Source: Anaerolineae bacterium
GTDB taxonomy: Bacteria > Chloroflexota > Anaerolineae > 4572-78 > J111
DNA length: 64,000 nt
Assembly: GCA_023382535.1 (NCBI GenBank)
Contig: JAHDWA010000016.1
Span: 62,001 to 126,000 of the forward strand
Direction of reading: 5' to 3'
The notes below the pieces were generated by a model that was not told where the DNA came from, did not search any database, and worked only from the letters and a program-made list of their open reading frames with translations. Shown one piece after another: positions 51,656 to 62,100 of the stretch. A program made the position numbers and the translations under genes. The first letter of the stretch is position 1. Each line of letters opens with the position of its first letter.

Positions 51656-53602
51656 ATGGCTGAACAAAACGGACTCGAACGTCTGAACTTCTTCACCGGT
51701 TTTTTTACGACTGCCCAGGATTGGCAAGCGGAGCAAGCCTACCACCGGCAAAAGCTCGAGTTCCATAACTGTTGGCTGCACAAACCGGGAATTATTCGAT
51801 CCTTTGAAAAGGAACTCCAGGTAATAGCGGCTGGTGGTCTCAAGGTAAAGGTGGAGCCCGGCGCAGCCCTGGACTATAGGGGACGTGAGATTTATCTGTC
51901 GCAATCACCCCCCGAGCTAGATATTGGGAAGGATCTCGATCTCAAAGGCGACTCAGCTAAAATCGTCTATATCGCCATCAAATATTATGAGGAGAAAACC
52001 GATTACGTTGAAAATGTCACCCAACCACAATATAGCGGCCATACGCGCATCGTCGAGCGCCCCCACCTGAAAGCCACTCTCAGCGAACCCAAGAAACCCT
52101 GGGTGGAACTAGCCCGCATCAAGCTTCAGCCTGATGCTACCGAGATCAGCAATCCTCTAGATCCGCACAATCCCAAGGATAATGAGATCGATCGCAGCCA
52201 GGTCGCCTGGGCTGGGGCAGTTGGGGTAACTGAGGAGCAACTGCCGCTTGAGATGCGGGAGCTACTCACCCAGGTGATGCGGCGGACCCGGCAGGCCTTT
52301 GCCGCTTTGGACGGCCGCTTTCCCATTCCCTCGGCGAGTGATGTACGCCACGCGGCCTTGACGGCGGAACTCCTGGCTGGCACAGGCGGCCTGCGCCCTG
52401 GCCGATGGCTGCCCTTGATAAAGGTCCTGGCGGCAATCGAACAAGACGTGGCACAAGAGCTTGATCAAAGACATGGCCGTGTCTTAAATACAATTCCGGA
52501 ATTTCTAGCGTTTGAAACCGCTGTCCAGGAGCTCCAGGGAACTCTGCCCTCGGGAGACGAAGATGGTATCCTCACCAAGCAGGACGCGGTGGCCGAAGCT
52601 GTCCGGGAGCTGTCCGGGATTGCTGACCAATCGCCTATCGCCGACGCCGGTCGAGACCAAATTGTGGCAACCTCTAAGGATGAGGCTACGGTGACCTTAG
52701 ATGGGAGTAAATCCCGGGGCCGTGGAGGGCGAAAGATTGAATGCTACTATTGGCAGATTCGGCGTAAACAACCAAAAGGAGTATGGAAGATGGCATATTC
52801 AATTTATGATTTTCCTATTACAGTCAATGATCCAACAATTGATGTGGACTTACCGGAAGGTACGTACCGCTTTGAACTGGTCGTTGAAGACAGCGCCGGA
52901 CTGAAAAGCACCCCCCATCAGGTGACGATCACAGTGAAGCGGGAGGTAAAACTTGAGCCTGAAATTACCGGCATCACCCCCCGTTTTGGGCTGCGAGGCG
53001 TGACGGTTGAAGGCGTAAAAATTCAGGGTAAGAATTTGCAGGATGCATATGAGGTCTTGTTTTGGCCCGTCTCAGGAACAGGCCCAGATCCACGTCTGGA
53101 GGCAATAATCCAGGCAGGCGCTACAGACGAAGAATTACCTCTTTCTATCTTTATCAAAAGCAACGCTGACTTTGGAGAGTACACCTACACCGTTCGTACC
53201 CCCGGCGGCGAAGCTGGGAGCCCGGCAAACAAGGATAAGATATTCCACGTGGTCGGCCACCCCGAAATCATTGACGTCAAACCCCTTCATGCCCACCAAG
53301 GTGAGAAGTTTGAAACCGTGGTCCTCATCACCGGCAATCACCTATTTCTGGGAAGTGACCTGGCAAAAGATCACAAGGTTGAGTTCCTGTATGGCTCAAC
53401 ACTCAATCAGGCCATAACAGCGAAGATCACAGAAGAAAAAAGCACATATAGGCAACTGGAGGTCAATGTCATGGTTGGGGAGGATAACAAACTATTTGGT
53501 GAGCACATTATCGAAGTCACCACGCCTGCGGGTAAGGTTCAGAGTCCTCCACAAATGAAGTTCAAAGTAGAAGGACCTCGTCCTCAGGCAAAAGCTAGCT
53601 AA
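51656..53602 (+). CDS. Fibre/baseplate-rim protein with PKD and IPT domains
   Basis: Encodes 648 aa from ATG 51656 (GAAAGG upstream; ATG 51638 possible). The N-terminus (1-180) resembles the baseplate-proximal part of eCIS rim proteins (LERLNFFTGFFTTAQDWQAE, LDYRGREIYLS). A helical middle follows (about 200-310), then a PKD-like domain (about 320-425; PIADAGRDQIVATSKDEATV). Two IPT/TIG-type domains complete it (about 430-530 and 535-640; ITGITPRFGLRGVTVEGVKI, VIDV-like start at EIIDVKPLHAHQGE). It has the place and shape of a receptor-binding or rim protein, though no Afp13-type trimeric adenovirus-like tip is seen. Confidence 0.8.
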   Translation: MAEQNGLERLNFFTGFFTTAQDWQAEQAYHRQKLEFHNCWLHKPGIIRSFEKELQVIAAGGLKVKVEPGAALDYRGREIYLSQSPPELDIGKDLDLKGDSAKIVYIAIKYYEEKTDYVENVTQPQYSGHTRIVERPHLKATLSEPKKPWVELARIKLQPDATEISNPLDPHNPKDNEIDRSQVAWAGAVGVTEEQLPLEMRELLTQVMRRTRQAFAALDGRFPIPSASDVRHAALTAELLAGTGGLRPGRWLPLIKVLAAIEQDVAQELDQRHGRVLNTIPEFLAFETAVQELQGTLPSGDEDGILTKQDAVAEAVRELSGIADQSPIADAGRDQIVATSKDEATVTLDGSKSRGRGGRKIECYYWQIRRKQPKGVWKMAYSIYDFPITVNDPTIDVDLPEGTYRFELVVEDSAGLKSTPHQVTITVKREVKLEPEITGITPRFGLRGVTVEGVKIQGKNLQDAYEVLFWPVSGTGPDPRLEAIIQAGATDEELPLSIFIKSNADFGEYTYTVRTPGGEAGSPANKDKIFHVVGHPEIIDVKPLHAHQGEKFETVVLITGNHLFLGSDLAKDHKVEFLYGSTLNQAITAKITEEKSTYRQLEVNVMVGEDNKLFGEHIIEVTTPAGKVQSPPQMKFKVEGPRPQAKAS

Positions 53603-53618
53603 GATTTCGGAGAAAACT

Positions 53619-54044
53619 ATGCCCACAACAATCGAAGTAGTTCCCCAAAAGATCGCGAAGTCGGTCAAACCTGATGTGTATGACGAGGAGGCATTGACAA
53701 TTCGCAACGTAGGCGACAAGATTTATGCTTATATGGTAGAGTGCCAGACAAATTGTCAGACCTATCAGGCCTGGCATTTCGACCCCAGCCCCGACCTCTT
53801 CGCTATCAATGCCCATGAAATTCGTGAGGTAAAATTGAAGCTGACCCCCCCGCGTAACGCCAAGATAGGAGTGCATAGATTTTCGCTCGTGGTTGCTAAC
53901 GATGAAAATCCTGACGACAGGGTTGAGGTGAATCTGGCCTTAAAGGTGTCAATCCCGGCCTCTTGGTGGATTACCCTGGGGATTGTCATTGTTGTATTGC
54001 TCTTAATAGTCTTATATTGGCAGTCAAGGGCCTACATAGGGTAA
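53619..54044 (+). CDS. Small beta protein with C-terminal membrane anchor
   Basis: Encodes 141 aa. Residues 1-112 are an Ig-like/beta-sandwich domain with two cysteines (VECQTNCQTY). Residues 116-136 are one hydrophobic helix (WWITLGIVIVVLLLIVLYW) with a short tail, making it a tail-anchored or C-out membrane protein. A membrane protein in an eCIS operon is unexpected for a freely released particle. It may tether the baseplate to the membrane, as in membrane-bound contractile systems (inference). Confidence 0.8.
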   Translation: MPTTIEVVPQKIAKSVKPDVYDEEALTIRNVGDKIYAYMVECQTNCQTYQAWHFDPSPDLFAINAHEIREVKLKLTPPRNAKIGVHRFSLVVANDENPDDRVEVNLALKVSIPASWWITLGIVIVVLLLIVLYWQSRAYIG

Positions 54045-54158
54045 CGAAGATAGCGACTTGTGAGTTCTTCTCCGTTTCTGGGTTGGGTCATACCAGAGTA
54101 GAGCGAAAAGCTTTTCAGGGGTAGCAGTAATGAAGGCAACCTTCGGAAAGGAGCTGTG

Positions 54159-54461
54159 ATGGCCAAATTGATAGAGTCGATCGGTAAGATTATCCAGTCA
54201 ATTTTTGCCCCAAATATAATCTGGCTCGTGATCGTTGGAGTCGCTGTCTTTACCTGGGCTTTATTACTTGCCGCCAATAGCTGTCCGGGAGGATTCGGAG
54301 ATTATTTCGGGATATGCTCGCTTCTTAACCCAGATTTCAAACTGGGAGGGATTGAGGTCAAGTCCTGTATTGGGCTTGTAGTTTTGGCCACGAGCGCCTT
54401 AATCGTAGCCAAAGTAGCCATCTGGGTCATCAAACTGTTAAAAGATCAGCTTTTTGTTTAA
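54159..54461 (+). CDS. Small two-helix membrane protein
   Basis: Encodes 100 aa; ATG 54159 with AAGGAG five nt upstream (GTG 54156 is too close). Two hydrophobic helices (IIWLVIVGVAVFTWALLL and IGLVVLATSALIVAKVAIWV) flank a loop with three cysteines. Unknown family. It follows the tail-anchored protein and precedes the DUF4157 toxin-like gene, so it may serve in anchoring, holin-like release or immunity. Holin-like size and topology are noted but not diagnostic. Confidence 0.75.
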   Translation: MAKLIESIGKIIQSIFAPNIIWLVIVGVAVFTWALLLAANSCPGGFGDYFGICSLLNPDFKLGGIEVKSCIGLVVLATSALIVAKVAIWVIKLLKDQLFV

Positions 54462-54481
54462 ATCTTCCTAAGGATTTCAGA

Positions 54482-57442
54482 ATGCCCAAGACCAAAACCC
54501 TGGCCGAACCACAGCCCAGTCCAGCACTGACCCAGCAGCCCGCCCTGCCCGAGAAGCAGAGCGGGCCGAGCCTGTCTGGGTTGCTCCAGCGCGCCGCTGG
54601 CGTACTCCCCCCACCCGATGGCACACTCCCTACTACCCGCGCCGCCCGAATGCTGGCTGTCCCTCACATAGGCGGCGCAACCCAGCGCACCCGGGCCTTG
54701 CGTGCCTTGCAAGGTGTGGTCGGCAATAGCCGAGTCGGCCGCATGCTGGCTCTGGGGCAGTCCATGACCCCTCCCTCGTTGACTGCTCAACCGAACATTT
54801 TCGGCTCCTCAATCCAGCGTAAGTGCGCCTGCGGTGGCGAGGCCGAGCCAGACGGCGAGTGCGCCGAGTGCAAGGCCGAACGAGAAGCCGTCCAGCGACA
54901 GGCGGCTGACCCGGCGAAGGAGGACTCTATTCCTCCCAGCGTTACGATGGCGCTACAATCGGGCGGCGGGCAGTCCCTCGACCGCACTACTCGCAGTTCG
55001 ATGGAGCAGGCCTTTGGTGTAGATTTCAGAGGCGTCCGGGTACATACCGGAGCGCAGGCCTCGCAAGCCGCCCGCGACATCAACGCCACTGCCTTCACCC
55101 ATGGGCAGGATATCTTTTTCGATGAAGGCAAGTTCCAGCCGGGTACCAGCGCAGGGGACAGGCTGCTGGCTCACGAGCTGACCCATACCATCCAGCAGAG
55201 GGGAAATGGCAGGGTGCAAACAAAATCCACCAGCGAGTTCGCCATCAGTCAGCCCGGTGAGCCGGAGGAGCAGGAGGCCGACCTAGTCGCGGAGCAGGTT
55301 GTACAGAAGCGGCAGGAGTCAGGCCAAGTCCTTCCTATTTCGCCCAGGGGCGAGAGTAAGTTGGTGGCTGTGGTGCAGCGAAATGGCCCGGCAGGCAAGC
55401 CAAGCGTCGATGCACCGATAAGTGTCGACACACCCAGTGTGAACACGAACGGTCCTACTTCGAACACAACTCAAACTTCTGGTGTACCACCTGAGGTGGC
55501 GCACCGCTTGGCGTTTGCAGCAACCGTCATGCGGGCGGTGCCACGACTTTCTGAGGATCAGAGACACAACCTGGAGCGGTTGGCAGGTGCTTCCTCACTG
55601 GTGGATATGATCCGAGAGCGCGATACGCTCGCTCAAAGTCTCGACTATGAGCGTGCGCTCTTGCGGGACTCTGCACAACTTGCGCCCGGCGAGTCCCTGC
55701 CTGGTGGCGTAGCGCTCTCAGCAGATCAGGTCGAGGCGCTGGCTACCCAGCTCGACGAGAAGAATGCTCGTATCCAGGAGGAGCTGGCAGCGAATGGGAT
55801 CACCGACGAAGCTGAGTTGCATCGCCTCATCGCTGGATTTCCGCAACAATGGATTGAGCGAGGCAAGCAAATCGCCTACACTATGCTCGACCAGAATCAA
55901 GCGATTGTATTGCAGGAACAGGAGCGATATGAGGCCAATGTCTGTTCCCCCGATGTTGAAGGCTTACTAGCTGCAGACCAGGAATTAGCTGCTCTAACCC
56001 AGCAGATCGATATATTACGCAGCTCGATCAACACTGCCCAGGCATGGCTACCCTCGGCGGGTGTCGATCTGCCCAAACTTCCTCCACATATGGCGTCACT
56101 AGCGTATGATATTCAACATCTACCGGAAAATCGCCAGTTGTTGGAAGAAAAGACGGCTTTGCTTGAACAGAGGATGAAATTCCATGCCTTGAAATTTCCA
56201 ATTATGTGGTCAAAAGACTATATACCCGGTTCGTTATCTGAGGTGTCGTCTGATGAGATGGCGCGCTTAACTGGACAATGGGCACAGAATGTTCTGGACA
56301 ATATCGCGGCGACCCGGAAAAACATTGCCGATGATACAATAAAGGTCTGGGATATGCCCGAAGTATATCCTGCAACCTTTCAGGACTTAGGGATTAGCGA
56401 AAGCTCATTTCTTGGCACCACTGTTCTAAACTATATCCGAGATAAAAACAGCGACGCCTTCTGGCTAGGGGTTGCGCGGGCTGCGCTCGGCATCACCGCT
56501 GGTCTAATTGCAACTTTTGCTAGCGGTGGGTTAGCTCTAGTCGCCTTCGGTGTGGGTGCTGGACTTGGGGCATGGCAACTTATCGATGATGTAAATTCCT
56601 TTCGGGCCGAATCCAGTGCTGAGCAAGTAGCATTGGATGACCCGATTATCGCCGACATTTCAGTCAATGAGCCGAACCTGCTACCGGTGGTGTTGGATGT
56701 GATCGGTCTTGGATTAGATGTTGGTGGCATAGTGGGTGCCTTGCGCACATCCGCCCGTGCGTTGTCGGCAAGTGGTGACATCACCGAATTTGCCAACAGA
56801 ACACGACGATTAGTAGAGGCTGGACAATTATCTGAAGAAGCTGGTGAGGAACTCATTGCCAGGGCTGCACGGCGATTGGAAATACCCGGAGGAGCGTCCA
56901 CCGGCGGCGGGCCGGGTGTACCTATTGAAAGCCCTTGGCCCCATGTGGCCCAACGTGGGCCGGATTGGTGCGGCGCGGCTTGTGGTGAAATGGCGGCAGG
57001 TCGGCTGGGAGTAGAAGTTACCCAGGAGCAAATATTGAAAATAGCAAAAGCTAAAGAGCTTTTTCAGGAGCCAGTTATCATTGATGGGAAGATTGTCGTT
57101 GAAGGTGGTTTTCATGCCAAAGAGTTAGGTAAAGCACTTGAAGCAGCAGCGCCGGTCAGTGGTAGAGACTGGCTTGGCGGTACCCTGAAAGCAGACATCT
57201 CCACGCCAGCCCGCTTACAAACCCATCTAAACGGCTTCTTGCAAAGCACTGAGTCAAGCATCATCCTGCGTGTAACCCGCCGTTTTCCCGGCGACCATTG
57301 GATTGTGGTGGATCAGATCACCAGCGAGGGCCTCATCGCCATCCGTGACCCGGCCCGCCAGATGTCAATGGCGGTTACGGCAGAAGAGTTATCCACAATG
57401 GGGCCGACAGGTGACGCGGTTTTCTCATTCATAAAACGGTAA
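54482..57442 (+). CDS. DUF4157 protein with papain/C39-like C-terminal peptidase
   Basis: Encodes 986 aa. The N-terminal 90 residues (PALPEKQSGPSLSGLLQRAA, LRALQGVVGNSRVGRMLA) recur in the partial gene at the window end. Two CxC-type cysteine pairs (KCACGG, ECAECK) precede the DUF4157 domain (about 155-240; GQSLDRTTRSSMEQAFGVDF, VRVHTG, HELTH). A long helical region follows (about 330-640), then a hydrophobic stretch (about 655-700; LGITAGLIATFASGGLALVA). The end is a papain-like fold with RGPDWCGAACGEM (Cys near 828) and GDHWIVVDQ (His near 938), as in C39-like peptidases. This is the layout of an eCIS toxin: loading head, translocation part, catalytic tail. Confidence 0.88.
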   Translation: MPKTKTLAEPQPSPALTQQPALPEKQSGPSLSGLLQRAAGVLPPPDGTLPTTRAARMLAVPHIGGATQRTRALRALQGVVGNSRVGRMLALGQSMTPPSLTAQPNIFGSSIQRKCACGGEAEPDGECAECKAEREAVQRQAADPAKEDSIPPSVTMALQSGGGQSLDRTTRSSMEQAFGVDFRGVRVHTGAQASQAARDINATAFTHGQDIFFDEGKFQPGTSAGDRLLAHELTHTIQQRGNGRVQTKSTSEFAISQPGEPEEQEADLVAEQVVQKRQESGQVLPISPRGESKLVAVVQRNGPAGKPSVDAPISVDTPSVNTNGPTSNTTQTSGVPPEVAHRLAFAATVMRAVPRLSEDQRHNLERLAGASSLVDMIRERDTLAQSLDYERALLRDSAQLAPGESLPGGVALSADQVEALATQLDEKNARIQEELAANGITDEAELHRLIAGFPQQWIERGKQIAYTMLDQNQAIVLQEQERYEANVCSPDVEGLLAADQELAALTQQIDILRSSINTAQAWLPSAGVDLPKLPPHMASLAYDIQHLPENRQLLEEKTALLEQRMKFHALKFPIMWSKDYIPGSLSEVSSDEMARLTGQWAQNVLDNIAATRKNIADDTIKVWDMPEVYPATFQDLGISESSFLGTTVLNYIRDKNSDAFWLGVARAALGITAGLIATFASGGLALVAFGVGAGLGAWQLIDDVNSFRAESSAEQVALDDPIIADISVNEPNLLPVVLDVIGLGLDVGGIVGALRTSARALSASGDITEFANRTRRLVEAGQLSEEAGEELIARAARRLEIPGGASTGGGPGVPIESPWPHVAQRGPDWCGAACGEMAAGRLGVEVTQEQILKIAKAKELFQEPVIIDGKIVVEGGFHAKELGKALEAAAPVSGRDWLGGTLKADISTPARLQTHLNGFLQSTESSIILRVTRRFPGDHWIVVDQITSEGLIAIRDPARQMSMAVTAEELSTMGPTGDAVFSFIKR

Positions 57443-57447
57443 GTGAG

Positions 57448-58038
57448 ATGACTATGGCTAAAAACTCTTTTTCAATTCCTTTGTTGGTTGTCGAGGATGT
57501 TTATCCCGACGAGGTGGAATCACAACGGTTGATAGGAATAGTCCGAATTGGTGGGCATCCCGTACGTGTGATCCTGGATTTCGGCCGTCAAGACCTGGGA
57601 TTTATCGAATATGTTCAATTACCTGGCTTGCTTGGGATGCATCCACCATCGCAGCAAGCGGTGGTCAACCTAATGAGCAGGGTTTATGAGGGAGAGACTA
57701 TTCAATTTCCGGTTGATTTCAGTGAGGAGATACGGCAGGCTTCGCCCCCCTCCCCTTTTGAACCGATGTCAACGGAAGACCGGGTTGCTCTCGAAGCGGC
57801 TGCGAATCAGGTTCACTTGGATATTGTCACTATCGAGCAGATTGTTTCCGAACCCTTGCGTTTTACCGTTACCTTACGTCTTGATGGCCAGCTCATGACC
57901 ATACAAGTAGAGTTGTTTGCCGGCCCGCAACGAGTTCCGGTGATGCGCTGGTTAAAGGGACCAGACCCCAACAGTCTGTCGGTTGCACAGCGCTATGCAA
58001 TCCAGCGTGCGTTGTTGAGCAGGTATGAGACTGAGTAA
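57448..58038 (+). CDS. Hypothetical protein, possible immunity partner
   Basis: Encodes 196 aa, starting 5 bp after the peptidase stop. It contains beta-strand-rich sequence (IGIVRIGGHPVRVILDFGRQ, FTVTLRLDGQLMTIQVELF) and a final helix. No family is recognised. A soluble protein directly downstream of a polymorphic toxin-like gene often neutralises it, so immunity is a fair guess. An accessory chaperone is another. Confidence 0.6.
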   Translation: MTMAKNSFSIPLLVVEDVYPDEVESQRLIGIVRIGGHPVRVILDFGRQDLGFIEYVQLPGLLGMHPPSQQAVVNLMSRVYEGETIQFPVDFSEEIRQASPPSPFEPMSTEDRVALEAAANQVHLDIVTIEQIVSEPLRFTVTLRLDGQLMTIQVELFAGPQRVPVMRWLKGPDPNSLSVAQRYAIQRALLSRYETE

Positions 58039-58386
58039 CTTCTCCCATATCACTCGCGGCGAGCGCTCCACATCCTGATCTCTAGCTGCCGCCTTGGCCA
58101 AGCAAGAATGAGGCCGTGCCAGTCGATGGACAGTGGGAGATCCAAGCAGTGCCGATGCCGTCATCGCCGAAGACATCTATTGGAGCCAATTCCCGTAAGG
58201 CCGCCTGAGCTGATCGTCGATCCGATGGTCTTCCATACGGCAAACGCGGCCGGGTAAGCCACCCAACGAGGTCCGGGGTGCGTTGAGCGTCAACTAAGGT
58301 GATCCATCCCAACCCGGAGGCTATGTTTCCACAGAGCCCATCTGCGGAGCCGGTCCAGGTTGATACAGCTTTAGGAGGTTTCTAAA
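58039..58386. other. 348-bp non-coding or decayed region
   Basis: No credible gene on either strand. The sequence is GC-rich with short frames broken by stops (for example a fragment reading VPVDGQWEIQAVPMPSSPKT on the plus strand), suggesting a decayed ORF. The last 20 bp contain the AGGAGG for the SLOG gene. Confidence 0.5.
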
Positions 58387-58974
58387 ATGAATATCAAACG
58401 GTGTCCAATCATCGGCGTTGTCGGAAAAAAGGATTTCGAGGGTGAATTCAAACAGTACGAACCCATCGCATATGAGGTCGGCAAGGCGATTGACAGTAAA
58501 GGCTACTGGCTCTTATGTGGCGGCCTCGGAGGCGTTATGGAAGCTGCAGCGCGAGGGGCCAATGAGGCCGGAGGATTGACAATTGGCATCTTGCCGACGG
58601 CGATTGCCAAAATCGACGAGAAAAAAAGTGATGAGTGGCCCAACTCGTATATAGATGTTGCGATCTTTACCGGTTTAGGTGGTGGTGTAGATGGACGGAA
58701 TAAAGTGATCGTGAGTTCCTGTGACGCGATTATTGCTCTCCCAGGCAGCAGCGATACAGTAGATTCAGGGACGCTCTCCGAAATAAAGCTCGCACTTGAC
58801 AATAATGTACCGATCATACCTCACCGGTATTGGCAAACGCAACCCAAGCTTGGTCTACTTCCAGGCTCTGAGCGTCTCCAATACTTTGACAATGCAACGG
58901 AGGCGGTAGAAATGGCCATAGAGGCAATAAAACGAAGATCGGGCACGACCAAGCCGACGACATCGAGACGCTAG
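58387..58974 (+). CDS. SLOG-superfamily protein (TIGR00725-like)
   Basis: Encodes 195 aa of Rossmann-like fold. The nucleotide-binding motif GGLGGVMEAAARGANEAGG (residues 40-58) and GILP follow the SLOG/LOG pattern. GGVDGRNKVIVSSCDAIIAL precedes LPGSSDTVDSGTLSEI, where most relatives read PGGxGTxxE; the extra residues are odd. SLOG proteins either process nucleotides or sense nucleotide second messengers in conflict systems. It is followed by a KAP NTPase and a membrane phosphatase, so signalling or defence is more likely than cytokinin-type hydrolysis. Confidence 0.88.
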   Translation: MNIKRCPIIGVVGKKDFEGEFKQYEPIAYEVGKAIDSKGYWLLCGGLGGVMEAAARGANEAGGLTIGILPTAIAKIDEKKSDEWPNSYIDVAIFTGLGGGVDGRNKVIVSSCDAIIALPGSSDTVDSGTLSEIKLALDNNVPIIPHRYWQTQPKLGLLPGSERLQYFDNATEAVEMAIEAIKRRSGTTKPTTSRR

Positions 58975-59179
58975 CAGGTGGATCACTGTGAGCGCATTTC
59001 CCATTCCACACGACCGGCAACGGATCTCTTTGCATCCTGTTTGCCACCGTGCTGTCCTGGTCAGGCGAAGAGGAAGTGATCAAAGTCCCTAATTATTGGA
59101 AGGCAAATCAATGTGATCACAGGTAGGTCATCAGCTCGAGCCGTTGCCGGCTCAGGGTGAGTCGCATAGGAGGTTAATT

Positions 59180-62100
59180 GTGGAAGAAGAAGAGGATCGG
59201 TTCCAACAACTTAGCGGCTCGTCGAAGAATGCGCTGGCGTGGGCATTTACGCGGGCGCGCCAGCGGGTTTCCGCTAAGAAAAGCGCTCCCGAATTAGTTT
59301 CGGCAGTGGATTTGCTGGTTGGAATTCTTCTGTCGCACCCTGACAGCTCAGGGCCATTCCAGTTGCTCCAGCATTTTCAATTACCGCCGAAACTATTCTA
59401 CGAGATGTTGCGAAAGACAGACGGCTTTGCGCCAGACAATGCCCCGAGCTCACCAGAGCACCTTGACCGGGTGCCGCCCCTCGACAAGGAGGGGGAACAC
59501 ATATTAGATGAGAGCTTTACACTCTCGGAGCAATTTAACCAGGAAACACCTCGACTGGTTCGCCTGCGTGATCTCTTTGGCGGCATTCTGGCGACGCCAA
59601 ACCAGGCTCGTGATCTGCTTGAGCAATCTCTCTCGAATGCAGGCGCTCCCTTCGAAGATTTAGTGGCCACATATCCGGAATTCCTACACTACTCATCCCG
59701 GGAGATGCCTTTCAGCAAATTCCTCGCCGAACAGTTCCCGTCCCAGAAACCCTCAGAGCGGAAGGAACCTGAGGTGTCGCCACCGGCTGGCTCTGATAAG
59801 TCCGGGTCCAACACGGGCACCGGCACCGGGCCGGTCCCGCCCCAGACACCATCAGAACGAAAGGAAACCGAAGCGCCGGTGGCACTTCGCTTTGCTGTGT
59901 CCGGGTTCAGCGCGGATACCCGCACCGAGAAGGACCTTATTGGTATAGGCGCTGAAGTCGATGCCTTCGCCTATCTTATAGCGGCGAAGGCGCTGCAACC
60001 GCCCATGGCGATTGGCCTTTTCGGGGACTGGGGTTCCGGGAAGAGTTTCTTCATGGAGGCGCTACGCCAGCGAATCCACAAGATTACCGCGGACGCCCAA
60101 CAATCGGGCCAGCCCCAAGGACAGATCTCAATACACAAGTACATTGCCCAGATCGAGTTCAACGCCTGGCACTACGTGGAAGGCGAACTGTGGGCGAGCC
60201 TGGTGGAGCATATCTTCCGCAACTTGAAGACACGACCGGAAGATGAGCCAACCTTGCTCCAACAACGACAGCAGCGCGTGATTGATAAACTTGAGGTCGC
60301 GCGCCGCGCCCAGCAAGTGGCTCAGGTCCGGAAGGCCGAGTTGGAACAGGAACTTTCCGAAGCCCAGGATCGCGTTATCGAGCTTGAGAAAGAGCGCGAA
60401 GCAGCACTCAAAAATCTGAATGACCTGAAGGCTAGAGATGTTCTTGAGGCTGTGCAGTTATCGGCTGAAGAACGAAAAGTCATCAGTCAGACCTTTGAGA
60501 AACTGGGGGTAACAAAGACTTACGATAGTGCGGCAGAACTGCTGCAAGGCGCTAATGAGCTTCGCGAAGTGCTCCAACGAGGTAACGCGCTCACCACCCC
60601 GCTGCGGGAGCGCGGTTGGAAGTGGGCCGCAGCTTTGATCTGCGTGACCCTGATCGGTCCGGTCATCAGCTTGGCACTCAGCAGGATCGGCGAAGTTCCT
60701 TCCGTCACCAACGCCCTGGCCAGCGTGTCGGCTTTCTTGACCGGCCTGACCATCCTGCTCAAGCAAGGCACCTCCTGGCTATCGGGCGCGCTCGACCGAG
60801 TCGAACGTGCCCAATTGCAACTCGACGCAAAGCGCAGAGAGGCAGAGGCGAAGTTTGCCAGCGAAATCGCCGAAGCAGAGCGTAAGTACAATGAAAAGGC
60901 GGCAGAATACGAACAGGCCAAGAATGAGGAAAAAGCGAAAGAGCAGGAGATCGCCGAGCTAGAACAGGAACTGAAGCAGATCACGCCCGGACGTGTACTG
61001 CTCGACTTTATCAGCGAACGTGTCGGCAGCCAGGACTATCGCAAACACCTGGGCATTGCCGCGCTGATCCGCAGCGACTTTGAACAGTTATCAAAGCTCA
61101 TCGCCGACGAGAATAAGGATTTCGGCGAAAAGGATGATGGGACGGTCCGGGACGAAGACCAACACTTAGTCAATCGGATCGTCCTGTACATTGATGACCT
61201 GGACCGGTGCCCGCCAGACCGGGTTGTCCAGGTTCTGCAAGCCGTACACTTGCTGCTGGCCTTTCCCTTGTTCGTCGTCGTCGTAGCCGTAGATGCCCGC
61301 TGGTTGTCGCAGTCATTGCAGGCGCATTATCAGAATCTCCTCATGGCCGCTCACCGGCGAGACGGCTTGGAGCTTTCCGAAGGTTTCGGACGCATGGCCT
61401 CACCGCAGGACTACCTGGAGAAAATCTTCCAGATCCCGTTCTGGGTGCGCCCACTCCCGGATAAGGCCCGTATACGTATCGTTCAAGGGCTGGTCGCCGA
61501 GAGCATGGTGTCACCGTCTGCCGAGAGCATGGAAGGCGATAAAATGCAGTCTGGGACAGGGCAAAATGGGAAGAGTGATCAAGGCATCACCAAGGTTGAG
61601 GGGGAACGGACAACCGTGCATGGGGAAGCTTCAGAACGGAGACGTCCCTTGAACCTAAGCGCCGAAACTGACCTGAAGCCACAAGGTCTTGACATTGAGG
61701 CGATTGAGCTTGAGTTCATGGACGAACTGCGCAGCCTGCTCGGCGAGACCCCTCGATCGGTCAAGCGTTTCGTCAACGTCTATCGGTTGATCAAGGCTGT
61801 CTCGCTGGATCAGATGGCGAAGTTCGTCGAAGACAAGCCGGATGCCGATTTCAAGCTGGTGCTGTTTCTGCTGGCGGTGCTCACCGGTTTGCCGGCAATC
61901 TCGCGTGAATTTTTCCGGCTGCTTCGGGCGGAGCGTACCGAAACCGAGCAAGCGCAGACACCTGACCAGCAGGCGTCTGTACCAACCGGGCGCACCCTGG
62001 CCCAGGTTCTTGAAGCGTTACGTGGCATCATATCGGGATCCCCTGTCAGCTCAGTAATGGCCGGACAAGGCACGTCAGCCACATTGGAACTCGCTGGGGA

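Noticed and set aside
59144..59179. TTG start for the KAP NTPase
   Set aside because: No ribosome site; GTG 59180 follows AGGAGG at ideal spacing.
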